A stretch of 64,000 nt of DNA from Halorussus salinisoli (GTDB lineage: Archaea > Halobacteriota > Halobacteria > Halobacteriales > Haladaptataceae). Position numbers and translations under genes: made by a program. Location: contig SZNP01000007.1 of assembly GCA_005239435.1 (NCBI GenBank), forward strand, positions 186,001-250,000, in the 5' to 3' direction. Below, in pieces: positions 8,011 through 16,267 of this stretch. Position 1 is the first letter of the stretch. Each line of letters starts with the position of its first letter. The notes beneath the pieces are model-generated. The model was not told the DNA's origin and did not search any database. It saw only the letters and a list, made by a program, of their open reading frames with translations.

Positions 8011-8348
8011 CGGCTTTTCAGATCGTATTTTGTTCCTTCCAGTTGATATACAATTGCTTGACAATCGTTCTAATTGCTCTCCGTCGACGGCGACTGCGTA
8101 ACGCTAGCTACTTCTTGAGCCATTGGAGACCGCACAGTACCGCGACTGCACAGCACCGCGACTGTATCAATCCGCGAAATCGCGAATGGTCGGATTCACG
8201 GCGCGCGCTATCTCTCACAATTCACGGAGTTCGGCCGGTCGGGCAGGTCATTGATTCGAGCAGTATCTAACTGCTTGCCGTCTTGCTATGAACTGCTCGT
8301 TCGTCGCGTCTCGACCCGCAAAAATAAACGAAGATCGACGAGAACGCC
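8011..8348. other. Intergenic stretch, relatively AT-rich, with a 16-bp tandem duplication
   Basis: No open frame with coding-like composition was found. An AT-rich zone near 8025-8080 includes TTGATATACAATTGCTTG. A 16-bp unit GCACAGTACCGCGACT (8132-8147) is followed directly by a copy with one change (8148-8163). This is the convergent space between asparaginase and the acyl-CoA synthetase, so it may hold their terminators. Confidence 0.5.
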
Positions 8349-9998
8349 CTACTCTCCGAACTTCTCCCGCTCTTCCTCCCGTAACTCGATGCGCCGAATC
8401 TTCCCGCTCGACGTGGTGGGCAACTCGTCCACGAACTCGATTCTGCGGGGGTACTTGTACGGGGCCGTCTCCTCCTTCATGTACTCCTGCAACTCCTCGA
8501 CCAGTCCGTCGCTCCCGTCGTAACCGTCCGCGAGGACGACGTAGGCCTTGACGACGTTACCGCGCTCGTCGTGGGGGCTGGCGACCGCCGCGGCCTCCGC
8601 GACCGACTCGTGGCCGACGAGCGCGTCCTCGACCTCGAACGGGCCGATGCGGTAGCCCGACGAGATGATGATGTCGTCGGCCCGACCCTCGAAGAAGAAG
8701 TAGCCGTCCTCGTCCTTTCGAGCGAGGTCGCCGGTCCGGTAGTAGTCGCCGTGGAACGTCCGGTCGTCCAGGTCGGGCTTCTCGTAGTAACTGTCGAAGA
8801 TGGCCGGACTGTCCACCGGAACCGCAATCTCGCCGGTCTCGCCCGGTTCGACCTCCTCCTCGTCCTGCGTGTCGAGCAGAGTCACGTCGATGCCCGGCAC
8901 GGGCTTGCCCATGCTGCCGGGCTTCACGTCGATACCGGGGTAGTTCGTCACGAGCGCGACCGTCTCGGTCTGGCCGTAGCCGTCACGCGGGGTGACGCCG
9001 AAGGCGTCCTCGAACTCCTGAATCGGTTCGCGGTTGAGGGGTTCGCCCGCGGAGACCGCTTCTTCGAGCGCGAGGTCGTATTCGCCCAGACCCTCGACTT
9101 GCGTGAACATCCGGTACTGCGTCGGCACGGCGCACAGGCGAGTCACGCCTTCTTCCTCCATCAGGTCGAGGAACGTCCCGGCGTCGAACTCGCCGTCGTA
9201 GACGAACTGCGGCGCGCCGGTCGTGAGCGCCACGCCGACGGGACTCCAGAACCACTTGGCCCACCCGGTGCCTGTCGTCGCCCAGAGCAGTTCCTCGGAG
9301 AAGTCGGTGTCTCTATCGACGCCCCACCAGTAGGGGCCGTTAACGAGTTCGAAGCACCGAAGCCAGCGATGGCGATGGAGGACGGGTTTTGGCTGGCCGG
9401 TCGTTCCGCTGGTGTAGTTGATGGACATCGGGTCCTCGGCCGCGAGTTCCGGTCCCTCGTGGTCGGTAGCCTGTCCGTCCAGCAGGTCGGCGAAGGCGTG
9501 CCAGTCCTCGCGGTCGAGGTCCGTCCCGTCCCCGTCGTCGGCGTCCAGCACGACGACGCGCTCCAGCGGCGTCTCGTCGAGGATGGGTTCGACCATCTCG
9601 GTGAGGTCGGCGTGGACGACCACGGTCTCGGCCTCGCAGTCGTTCGCCCGGAACGAGAGGTCCTTGGGCTTGAGCATGGCCGAGCAGGGGACGAGCAACG
9701 CGCCGCGGGCCAGCGCGCCGACCTGGATGGCGAAGGCGTCGGGATGGCGCGGGAACAGGTGCATCACTCGGTCGCCCTCGCCGACGCCAAGGTCGGCCAG
9801 CGCGTTGGCGAACCGGTTCGCGTCGTCGCTGACGTCGGCGTAGGTGCGCTCGGCCTCGACTCCCTCTTCGTCGCGGAACCGGACCGCGAGTCGGTCTCCG
9901 AACGACTCGGCGTGGTCCTCGACCACCGCGGGGATGTTGTAGTCGTCCGGAATCGCCCACTCGAAGTTCTCGCGTTCGCGCTCGTAATCGAGAGACAT
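8349..9998 (-). CDS. AMP-forming acyl-CoA synthetase (ANL superfamily)
   Basis: 549 residues. The ANL motifs are present in order: the P-loop-like INYTSGTTGQPKP, the A5 motif GYGQTE, the A7 hinge motif YYRTGDLARKDEDGYFFFEGRADDIIISSGYRIGPFE, and the C-terminal PTTSSGKIRR with the catalytic Lys. It activates a carboxylic acid with ATP to the acyl-AMP and then forms the CoA thioester. Haloarchaeal relatives of this length are usually called acetate- or medium-chain acyl-CoA ligases; the chain length cannot be read here. The start ATG 9998 has a TATA-like AAATATCC about 26 nt upstream. Confidence 0.9.
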   Translation of the reverse strand: MSLDYERERENFEWAIPDDYNIPAVVEDHAESFGDRLAVRFRDEEGVEAERTYADVSDDANRFANALADLGVGEGDRVMHLFPRHPDAFAIQVGALARGALLVPCSAMLKPKDLSFRANDCEAETVVVHADLTEMVEPILDETPLERVVVLDADDGDGTDLDREDWHAFADLLDGQATDHEGPELAAEDPMSINYTSGTTGQPKPVLHRHRWLRCFELVNGPYWWGVDRDTDFSEELLWATTGTGWAKWFWSPVGVALTTGAPQFVYDGEFDAGTFLDLMEEEGVTRLCAVPTQYRMFTQVEGLGEYDLALEEAVSAGEPLNREPIQEFEDAFGVTPRDGYGQTETVALVTNYPGIDVKPGSMGKPVPGIDVTLLDTQDEEEVEPGETGEIAVPVDSPAIFDSYYEKPDLDDRTFHGDYYRTGDLARKDEDGYFFFEGRADDIIISSGYRIGPFEVEDALVGHESVAEAAAVASPHDERGNVVKAYVVLADGYDGSDGLVEELQEYMKEETAPYKYPRRIEFVDELPTTSSGKIRRIELREEEREKFGE

Positions 9999-10018
9999 AT
10001 CGTGGAATCTCGGCAGAC

Positions 10019-10027
10019 GGATATTTC
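10019..10027 (-). promoter_or_regulatory. TATA-like box of the acyl-CoA synthetase gene
   Basis: Minus-strand GAAATATCC is centred about 26 nt upstream of the ATG at 9998, consistent with a leaderless transcript. Confidence 0.5.
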
Positions 10028-10149
10028 ATTGTATCGCTGGTTCCCGAATCGTCGGAGCGCGCCGCGACGGACGACCGGAACGCGGCGACTGTCGCGCCGC
10101 GACGAATCCGCCGGTGACCGGCAACTGCTTCGACGACGGCGGAGCGACC

Positions 10150-10329
10150 TCAGACGGCCCGCCCGCGCCGCGAGAGGCCGACGAGAAGCGCGCCCGCCGC
10201 CAGCGAGAGGACGGCCACCACGAGCAACAGCGACGTGTACCGAAGCGCGAGTATCTGCGGTGCGAACAGAATCAGCGCCCCGAAGACGATGAGGGCGGCC
10301 CCGCCCCATAGTTGCGTGCTGTCGTCCAT
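10150..10329 (-). CDS. Small two-helix membrane protein (59 aa), paralogue of the next small gene
   Basis: ATG 10329 to TGA 10150-10152. The protein starts MDDSTQLWGGAALIVFGALIL, has a polar turn (LALRYTS), then a second hydrophobic stretch with VLSLAAGALLVG and a basic end RRGRAV. It shares layout and residues with the 60-residue product at 10547-10729: (D/T)TQ start, FGA(L/V)LF, L(S/G)LAAGA(L/V)LVG. Two related tiny membrane proteins encoded in a row strongly suggest that both are real. Function unknown. Confidence 0.7.
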   Translation of the reverse strand: MDDSTQLWGGAALIVFGALILFAPQILALRYTSLLLVVAVLSLAAGALLVGLSRRGRAV

Positions 10330-10546
10330 GACCGTCGTCTCGACGTCCGGCCACTTAGGTCCGGTTGCCGAGAACCGCCGGAGAACCGTCGTAATCGGGA
10401 TTTCCAGCGGTTGCGACGGAATTCGACTCGGTTGAGACCGTCGATATCGCGTGTCAACTCATCTAATTCGTTTCGAGAAGGCTATATCTATTTCTTAAAG
10501 AAATGTGTAGTTGTGTCTCGCGGGTAGTCGTTCGGCCAGCCACCGC

Positions 10547-10729
10547 TCAGACCGGGCGTCCGTCCTCAGCGGTTCCGACCAGCACTGCTCCGGCCGCGAG
10601 TCCCAGCACCGCGATCGCGCCTGCCGTCTGCGTGAACGGCAGGCCGAGCGCGACCGGCCCGAACAGCAAGACGGCCCCGAACGCCGCGAGTACGATTCCA
10701 GCCCGGAATTGGGTGTCGTTCGCTACCAT
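10547..10729 (-). CDS. Small two-helix membrane protein (60 aa)
   Basis: ATG 10729. Sequence features: MVANDTQFRAGIVLAAFGAVLLFG, a short loop, AVLGLAAGAVLVGTAE and a polar end. Two predicted membrane helices form a hairpin. It is a paralogue of the 59-residue product immediately downstream (10150-10329) and lies 217 bp from it on the same strand. I do not recognise a named family. An upstream extension to 10774 exists in frame but is not hydrophobic and is not shared with the paralogue, so the internal ATG was chosen. Confidence 0.65.
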   Translation of the reverse strand: MVANDTQFRAGIVLAAFGAVLLFGPVALGLPFTQTAGAIAVLGLAAGAVLVGTAEDGRPV

Positions 10730-10990
10730 ACTCGTGGGTACGACGGTCGAGGATTTAGTTCCGATTCCGGACACGTTCGGCCGAGAGCCGGAAATCGGTT
10801 ATAAGAGGTTCGTCGCGGAGTCGAAGGTAGGGGAAACGAGGTAGCTACTCCGTGAACCAATCGTATCCGGACAGTCCTGCGTCCGTGAGAGAAGAGCGGA
10901 AGCTAGCTACTCCTCGAACCCCGGAGTCACCGCAACCGCGCAGCACTGCCTCTCCGAACGCCGATAGAGCAGACCCGAACAGACAACCTT

Positions 10991-11004
10991 TTAGGCTTGC
11001 CTAA
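10991..11004 (+). promoter_or_regulatory. DtxR/SirR-like operator (site 1) in front of the RGP gene
   Basis: TTAGG-CTTG-CCTAA is a perfect 5-bp dyad with a 4-bp centre. It overlaps the TATA-like region and ends 18 nt before the ATG at 11023, where bound repressor would block transcription. The same dyad type recurs at 12226-12239 and 21444-21457. The resemblance to metal-dependent DtxR-family boxes is an inference from sequence symmetry and from the iron-transport gene next door. Confidence 0.65.
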
Positions 11005-11022
11005 ACCATCTCGTGGTAACGA

Positions 11023-12186
11023 ATGAGCGCGAACGAGGACATCTGCGTCGTCGTCCCGACGATTCGGGAGTACGAGTGCATGCGGGCGTACTTCGACAAC
11101 GCCCGCGAACACGGCTTCGACTTGGACCGACTCCACGTCCTGCTGGTCACGGAGGACTTCTGCGACACCGACGAGATGGCCGCGATGCTGGCCGACGAGG
11201 GCGTCTCGGGCGAGGTGTTCGACGGGTCACGTCGAGAGCAGTGGTACGACGACCACGGGATTTCGGAGTACGGCCACGTCGTCCCCGCCGCGAGTCACGC
11301 CGAGACGAGTTTCGGCCTGCTCTACGTCTGGGCCAACGACTTCGACTACGGTTTCTTCATCGACGACGATACCCTTCCCCACGAGGATTTCGACTTCTTC
11401 GGTCGTCACGTGCGAAACCTCCAGTTCTCGGGCGAAATCGAGGAGGTCTCTTCGGACGAGAACTGGGTCAACGTCCTCTATCAGAACTACGACGAACACG
11501 GTCTCTACCCACGCGGTTACCCCTACTCGGCGATGGACGAGACGGTCGAGACCGACACCACCCACGTCTCGAACGTGGTGGCCTCCCAGGGTCTCTGGAC
11601 CAACGTGCCGGACCTCGACGCGGTGCGAATCCTGATGGACGGAGACTTGCAGGGACAGGCCCAGACCCGCACGACCAAAGACGATTACGACGGCGACTTC
11701 GTGGCGGCAGACGGCAACTACCTCACGGTCTGCTCGATGAACCTCGCGTTCGAGCGCGAGATCGTCCCGGCGTTCTACCAACTCCCGATGGACGACAACC
11801 GGTGGGACGTGGGCCGGTTCGACGACATCTGGTCTGGCGTGTTCCTGAAGCGCGCCTGCGACGTGCTGGACGGGACCATCTACAACGGGTTCCCCTTGTG
11901 CGAACACAACAAGGCCCCGCGCTCTACGTTCGGCGACCTGAACAACGAGGTGCCGGGTCTCGAACTCAACGAGCATCTCTGGGAAGTCATCGAGGACACG
12001 GGAACGGACGCCGACTCATACGCGGGCGTCTTCGAAGCGATGGCCGTCGAACTCGCCGACGGCGACTTCGAGGAGTACGAAAACGGTGCGTTCTTCAACT
12101 ACGTGGGCGAATACATGCTCGATTGGCTCTCGGCGCTGGACGAACTCCGCTCGGTCGAGGCGACTCCGCCGCTGGCCGACGACTAA
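11023..12186 (+). CDS. RGP-type glycosyltransferase (reversibly glycosylated polypeptide / alpha-1,4-glucan-protein synthase family)
   Basis: 387 residues. The N terminus ICVVVPTIREYECMRAYF and the FFIDDDTLP motif (a DDD metal- and nucleotide-binding motif near residue 107) fit the RGP family (PF03214), whose plant members are UDP-arabinopyranose mutases or self-glycosylating proteins. Further family-like segments are VLYQNYDEHGLYPRGYPYS, DGNYLTVCSMNLAF and DDIWSGVFLKRACD. Archaeal members have no proven reaction. The gene sits 61 bp upstream of the iron-type ABC operon, and both carry the same operator-like dyad over their promoters, suggesting co-regulation. No signal peptide or membrane segment. 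Confidence 0.8.
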   Translation: MSANEDICVVVPTIREYECMRAYFDNAREHGFDLDRLHVLLVTEDFCDTDEMAAMLADEGVSGEVFDGSRREQWYDDHGISEYGHVVPAASHAETSFGLLYVWANDFDYGFFIDDDTLPHEDFDFFGRHVRNLQFSGEIEEVSSDENWVNVLYQNYDEHGLYPRGYPYSAMDETVETDTTHVSNVVASQGLWTNVPDLDAVRILMDGDLQGQAQTRTTKDDYDGDFVAADGNYLTVCSMNLAFEREIVPAFYQLPMDDNRWDVGRFDDIWSGVFLKRACDVLDGTIYNGFPLCEHNKAPRSTFGDLNNEVPGLELNEHLWEVIEDTGTDADSYAGVFEAMAVELADGDFEEYENGAFFNYVGEYMLDWLSALDELRSVEATPPLADD

Positions 12187-12225
12187 GACGGCGTTGCGAC
12201 GCCGGAATCGGTAGGTATAAGAGTT

Positions 12226-12239
12226 TTAGGCCAGCCTAA
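12226..12239 (+). promoter_or_regulatory. DtxR/SirR-like operator (site 2) in front of the iron-type ABC operon
   Basis: TTAGG-CCAG-CCTAA is a perfect 5-bp dyad with a 4-bp centre, identical in arms and spacing to the site at 10991. It ends 8 nt before the ATG at 12248 and overlaps a TTTTA element at about -22. Occupancy would block transcription of the importer. Confidence 0.7.
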
Positions 12240-12247
12240 TTCTAAAC

Positions 12248-13399
12248 ATGAGCAAGCGTCGCGGATGGACACGGCGTCGGCTTCTCGCGTCGGGAGCGGT
12301 CGGCGCGGCGGCCGGACTGTCCGGCTGCCTCAGTCAGTTCACGGAGCAGGAGGACAGCGGCGGGTCGGAACTCACCATCGCGGACTTCCGCGGGTCGGGA
12401 CCGATGGTCGAGTCCCGGTCGGCACCCGGCGGCACGTCGATGGACGACCTCCCTGACCTCGAAGGAACGCTGAACGTCTATCTCGGTGGCGGCGAGGGCG
12501 GTCTCTACGAGAACCTCGTCCGACTCCTCGAGAAGAAGTACTCCAACTTCACCGCCAAGGTTCGAATCGCTCCCTCGACCCAACTGGCGAACGAGATAAT
12601 CGAGGTCGAGAAGGGCGGCCAGAGTCCGGCCGACGTGTTCTGGTCCATCGACTCCACGTCGCTCGGTCTCGTCGCCGACGCCGGAATCACGACGAAACTC
12701 CCCCAGCGCGTCGTGGAACCGGTTCCGAAGGGGTTCCGTGACGCCGACCGCTCGTGGGTCGGCGTCGCCGGGCGCGCGCGGTCGATTCCCTACAACACCG
12801 ACGAGTTCTCGGAGTCCGACATCCCGAACAAAGTCCAGCAGTTCACCCAGAACGACGGACTGACGGGCGCGATGGGCTGGGCCCCGACGTACGGCGCGTT
12901 CAAGTCGTTCGTCACGGCGATGCGCCTGCTGGAAGGCCCCGAGACGACCAAGCAGTGGCTCAGCGGGATGCAGGACCAGCAGATTTCGCGCTACTCCGAC
13001 GAGTTCCAGGTCTCGAACGCGGTCGCCGACGGCGAGATACTGGCTGGCTTCGCCAACCACTACTACGCGCTCCGGGTCATCGCGTCCCGAGAGAACGCGC
13101 CAATCGACCTCGCGTTCACGAAGAACGACGCGGGCGCGCTGGTCAACGTCTCGGGATGCGAAATCGTCGAGGGGACCGACCAGAAGGAACTCGCGGCCGA
13201 CTTCGTTCGCCACCTCCTCTCGTCGGAGGCACAGGAGTTCTTCGCCACGACCACCTTCGCGTATCCCATGATTCCGGAAGTATCGCCGGTCGGTCCCCTG
13301 CCGACGGTGGACCAACTGGAACCGCCAGAGATCGACCTCTCGAAGCTCTCGAACCTCGAACCGACCCTCGAGCTGATGCGCGAGGTGGGTGTCCTCTGA
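12248..13399 (+). CDS. Iron-type ABC transporter substrate-binding lipoprotein (Tat-exported)
   Basis: 383 residues. The signal TRRRLLASGAVGAAAGLSGC combines a twin arginine with a lipobox Cys (~residue 27), so the protein is predicted to be a Tat lipoprotein anchored outside the membrane. The mature part is a class II periplasmic-binding fold: LEGTLNVYLGGGEGGLYENLVRLLEKKY, PADVFWSIDSTSLGLVADAG, RSIPYNTDEF and FANHYYALRV, in the style of FbpA-like ferric-binding proteins. It is the first gene of a tight operon with a fused permease and an ATPase. A dyad operator lies over the promoter. Fe(III) is the likely substrate, but thiamine-type or other ligands in the same fold cannot be excluded. Confidence 0.85.
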   Translation: MSKRRGWTRRRLLASGAVGAAAGLSGCLSQFTEQEDSGGSELTIADFRGSGPMVESRSAPGGTSMDDLPDLEGTLNVYLGGGEGGLYENLVRLLEKKYSNFTAKVRIAPSTQLANEIIEVEKGGQSPADVFWSIDSTSLGLVADAGITTKLPQRVVEPVPKGFRDADRSWVGVAGRARSIPYNTDEFSESDIPNKVQQFTQNDGLTGAMGWAPTYGAFKSFVTAMRLLEGPETTKQWLSGMQDQQISRYSDEFQVSNAVADGEILAGFANHYYALRVIASRENAPIDLAFTKNDAGALVNVSGCEIVEGTDQKELAADFVRHLLSSEAQEFFATTTFAYPMIPEVSPVGPLPTVDQLEPPEIDLSKLSNLEPTLELMREVGVL

Positions 13400-15033
13400 T
13401 GGCGACCAGCGACCGTCTCCGGGAGGCCACTGCGAGATTCGGCGACGACGAGGAGTCTCCGCCGGTCTCGCTGGTCCTGCTGGCGGGGTCGGTCGCCGCT
13501 GCAGTCGCCTTCCCGGTCGTGTGGCTGGTCCTACGGTCGCTCGAAATCGGCTTTCAGCAGGCGATAGACCTGCTCTTCCAGCCTTCGACCCTCGAAGTCG
13601 TGACCAACAGCGTGGCTCTCGTCGCGGGAGTCACGCTCGGGTCGGTCCTCGTCGGCGTCCCGCTCGCGGTCCTCACGGTCCAGACCGACCTGCCGTTTCG
13701 GCGATTCTGGACCGTCGCGGTCTCGCTCCCGCTGGTCGTGCCGAGCTACATCGGCGCGTTCGCGTTCGTCTCGGCGTTTGGTCCTCACGGCGTCCTCTCG
13801 GACCTGCTCGCGCCGCTCGGCGTCGAGTCGATTCCGACCATCTACGGCTTCAAGGGCGCGACGCTGGTCCTGACGCTCTTTACGTACCCCTACGTCTTCC
13901 TGACGACCCGGGCCGCCCTCCTGTCGTTCGACGGGACGCTGATGGAGGCCGCCCGGACCCTGAACCACGGCCGGTGGGCCGCCTTCCGGAAGGTGACGCT
14001 GCCCCAAATCGCGCCGGGCATCGCGGCCGGAAGCCTGCTGGTCGCGCTCTACGCCCTCTCGGACTTCGGCACCCCGGCCATCATGCACTTCGAGGTGTTC
14101 ACACAGCAGATCTACGTGACGATGTGGGAACCGAACTACGCTGCCCTGCTGTCGCTCCAACTTCTCGCGTTCGCGGCGGTCATCCTCTCGCTCGAAAACC
14201 GGATCTCCGAGAGCGAGGAGGGTGCCCACGTCTCTCGCGGGTCGGGGTCGGTCCGCATCTCGCTGGGCCCCTGGAAAGGTCCGGCGCTCCTGTTCTGCGC
14301 GCTGGTCGTCACACTGTGTCTGGTCGTCCCGGTCGGCATCCTCTTCATGTGGCTGACACGGAGCGGCCCGGCCTACGCGGGCGGCGGCTTCGACTTCTCT
14401 TGGATATACGGCCTGAACTCGGTGTGGGTCGCGGTGCTGGCCGCGCTGGTCGCGACCCTCGCGTCGCTCCCTGTCGCCTACCTCTCGGGTCGCTCCGACT
14501 CCCGACTGGCCACCCTGTTCGAGCGCGTCAGCTACGTCGGCTACGCGACGCCCGGTGTCGTCCTCGGTCTCGCGCTTGTCTACTTCGCGTCGTCGAACGC
14601 GCCCGCGGTCTACCAGACGATTCCCCTGCTGGTGTTCGCCTACGTCGTCCGATTCCTCCCGCAGGCGGTCGGTGCGGTCCGGTCGTCGGTCCTGCAGGTG
14701 GACCCGAAACTCACTGAAGCCGCCCGGACGCTCGGCGAGTCGCCGGGCGCGGCGTTCCGCCGGGTGACGTTCCCGCTCGTCCGTCCCGGCGTGGTGGCTG
14801 GCGCTGCGCTCGTCTTCCTGACGACGATGAAGGAACTCCCCGCGACCCTGCTCGTGCGTCCGACAGGTTTTGAAACCCTCGTCACGTACATCTGGCGAGT
14901 ACAGGACGCTGGCTACTTCGGACAGGCCGCGGTTCCGGCGCTCGTCCTCGTGGGCGTCTCCGCGCTCTCGATGTTGGTCCTCCTCAAGCAGGACGGAAGC
15001 CTCGTGCGCCAAGAAGGAGGGAAGGATGCCTAG
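13399..15033 (+). CDS. ABC transporter permease, two fused inner-membrane domains (FbpB-like)
   Basis: 544 residues with about 12 membrane helices. Two permease domains are fused, each with an EAA-type loop: MEAARTLNHGRWAAFRKVTLPQIAPG in the first half and LTEAARTLGESPGAAFRRVTFPLVRPG in the second. This fused form is typical of ferric-iron and thiamine importers. The ATG at 13399 overlaps the TGA of the binding-protein gene (TGATG), which implies translational coupling. The last residues overlap the start of the ATPase gene by 8 nt. It forms the membrane channel that receives substrate from the lipoprotein. Confidence 0.9.
   Translation: MATSDRLREATARFGDDEESPPVSLVLLAGSVAAAVAFPVVWLVLRSLEIGFQQAIDLLFQPSTLEVVTNSVALVAGVTLGSVLVGVPLAVLTVQTDLPFRRFWTVAVSLPLVVPSYIGAFAFVSAFGPHGVLSDLLAPLGVESIPTIYGFKGATLVLTLFTYPYVFLTTRAALLSFDGTLMEAARTLNHGRWAAFRKVTLPQIAPGIAAGSLLVALYALSDFGTPAIMHFEVFTQQIYVTMWEPNYAALLSLQLLAFAAVILSLENRISESEEGAHVSRGSGSVRISLGPWKGPALLFCALVVTLCLVVPVGILFMWLTRSGPAYAGGGFDFSWIYGLNSVWVAVLAALVATLASLPVAYLSGRSDSRLATLFERVSYVGYATPGVVLGLALVYFASSNAPAVYQTIPLLVFAYVVRFLPQAVGAVRSSVLQVDPKLTEAARTLGESPGAAFRRVTFPLVRPGVVAGAALVFLTTMKELPATLLVRPTGFETLVTYIWRVQDAGYFGQAAVPALVLVGVSALSMLVLLKQDGSLVRQEGGKDA
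15014..15020 (+). promoter_or_regulatory. Shine-Dalgarno site for the ABC ATPase gene
   Basis: AAGGAGG lies 5 nt before the ATG at 15026, inside the end of the permease gene. It decides the start of the ATPase and fits an internal operon gene that needs ribosome rebinding, unlike the leaderless first genes. Confidence 0.6.
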
Positions 15034-16267
15034 CGAATCCGTACACGACGACTCCGAAACGATGGACGCACCCGAATCAGAATCCATGGCCGCGACAGCA
15101 CCGAAGCGCGAGAGCGACGACTCCGCCGACACCGAGACCGTGCTGGAACTCGACGGCGTGGTCAAGGAGTACGCCGCCGAAACCGCGGTGGACTCGCTGT
15201 CGCTGTCCGTCCGGGAGGGCGAACTGCTCACCCTGCTCGGCCCCTCCGGGTGCGGCAAGACCACGACGCTCCGGATGATGGCCGGCCTCGAACGCCCCGA
15301 CGGCGGCGAGGTCCGACTCGGCGGCGAGGTGGTCGCCGACGAGGAACGCTTCTGCAAACCCGAGAACCGCGACGTGGGTCTCGTGTTTCAGGACTTCGCG
15401 CTGTTCCCGCACCTGACCGTGGCCGAGAACGTCGCCTTCGGCCTCACGGACGCCGACGAGCGGGAGACCGACCGTCGCGTGGCCGAACTGCTCGATCTCG
15501 TGGACCTCGCGGGGCACCGCGACGCCACGCCCAACGAACTCTCCGGCGGTCAGCAACAGCGCGTGGCCCTCGCGCGGTCGCTCGCACCCGAACCGGAAAT
15601 CCTCCTGCTGGACGAACCGTTCTCGAACCTCGACGTGCGCCTCCGCGTCGAGATGCGCGAGGAAGTTCGCCAGATTCTGAAGGAGGCGGGAGTGACGGCG
15701 GTGTCGGTCACGCACGACCAGGAGGAGGCCCTCTCTATCTCCGACCGCGTGGCCGTGATGAACGACGGCCGGATGGAACAGGTCGGCAAGCCCGAGAGCG
15801 TCTTCGAACACCCCGAGTCGCGGTTCGTCGCCTCGTTCCTCGGGCAGGCCGGGTTCCTCTCGGCGTGGTACGAGGAGGGTACGGTCGTGACTCCCATCGG
15901 TAACTTCGCGCCACAGCGCCTCAACGGACTGACGACCGAGTACGCGGGCACCGACCTCGACGTGCTGGTCCGGCCCGACGACCTCCGGGCGACCGTCGTG
16001 GACGAATCGGAGGCCGACGGCCACATCGTCCACCGCCAGTACACCGGACCGTCGTTCGTCTACCGGGTCGAACTCGACAACGGCGACCTGGTTCACTGCC
16101 AGCATAACCACGTCGAGGAACTCGGCATCGGCAAGCCCGTCAGGGTCGAACTCGACGCCGACCACACGCTGGCGTGGTACCCACCGCAAGACGAGGGAGA
16201 CGAGTCGATTACCGAACGCGTCACGGCGGCCTCGTCCGCTTCCGACTCCGACGCGGCGTCTCGATGA
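15026..16267 (+). CDS. ABC transporter ATP-binding protein (iron-type importer)
   Basis: 413 residues. Walker A GPSGCGKTT (residues 72-80), Q-loop VFQDFALFPHLTV, signature LSGGQQQR, Walker B EILLLDEPFSNLD and the switch His in VTHDQEEA are all intact. The C-terminal ~130 residues form a TOBE-like regulatory domain (DLDVLVRPDDLRATV...IVHRQYTGPSFVYRVEL), as in FbpC/PotA-type ATPases. An acidic N-terminal tail of ~35 residues precedes the domain. The gene overlaps the permease by 8 nt and shares an ATGA overlap with the following glycosyltransferase gene, so all four genes probably form one transcript. Confidence 0.92.
   Translation: MPSESVHDDSETMDAPESESMAATAPKRESDDSADTETVLELDGVVKEYAAETAVDSLSLSVREGELLTLLGPSGCGKTTTLRMMAGLERPDGGEVRLGGEVVADEERFCKPENRDVGLVFQDFALFPHLTVAENVAFGLTDADERETDRRVAELLDLVDLAGHRDATPNELSGGQQQRVALARSLAPEPEILLLDEPFSNLDVRLRVEMREEVRQILKEAGVTAVSVTHDQEEALSISDRVAVMNDGRMEQVGKPESVFEHPESRFVASFLGQAGFLSAWYEEGTVVTPIGNFAPQRLNGLTTEYAGTDLDVLVRPDDLRATVVDESEADGHIVHRQYTGPSFVYRVELDNGDLVHCQHNHVEELGIGKPVRVELDADHTLAWYPPQDEGDESITERVTAASSASDSDAASR

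Noticed and set aside
8571..10292. 573-codon plus-strand frame opposite the acyl-CoA synthetase
   Set aside because: Shadow of the true gene: no motif, and the opposite strand has complete ANL motifs.
13531..15357. 608-codon minus-strand frame opposite the permease and ATPase
   Set aside because: Low-complexity Arg/Asp/Glu-rich sequence typical of antisense frames in GC-rich DNA.
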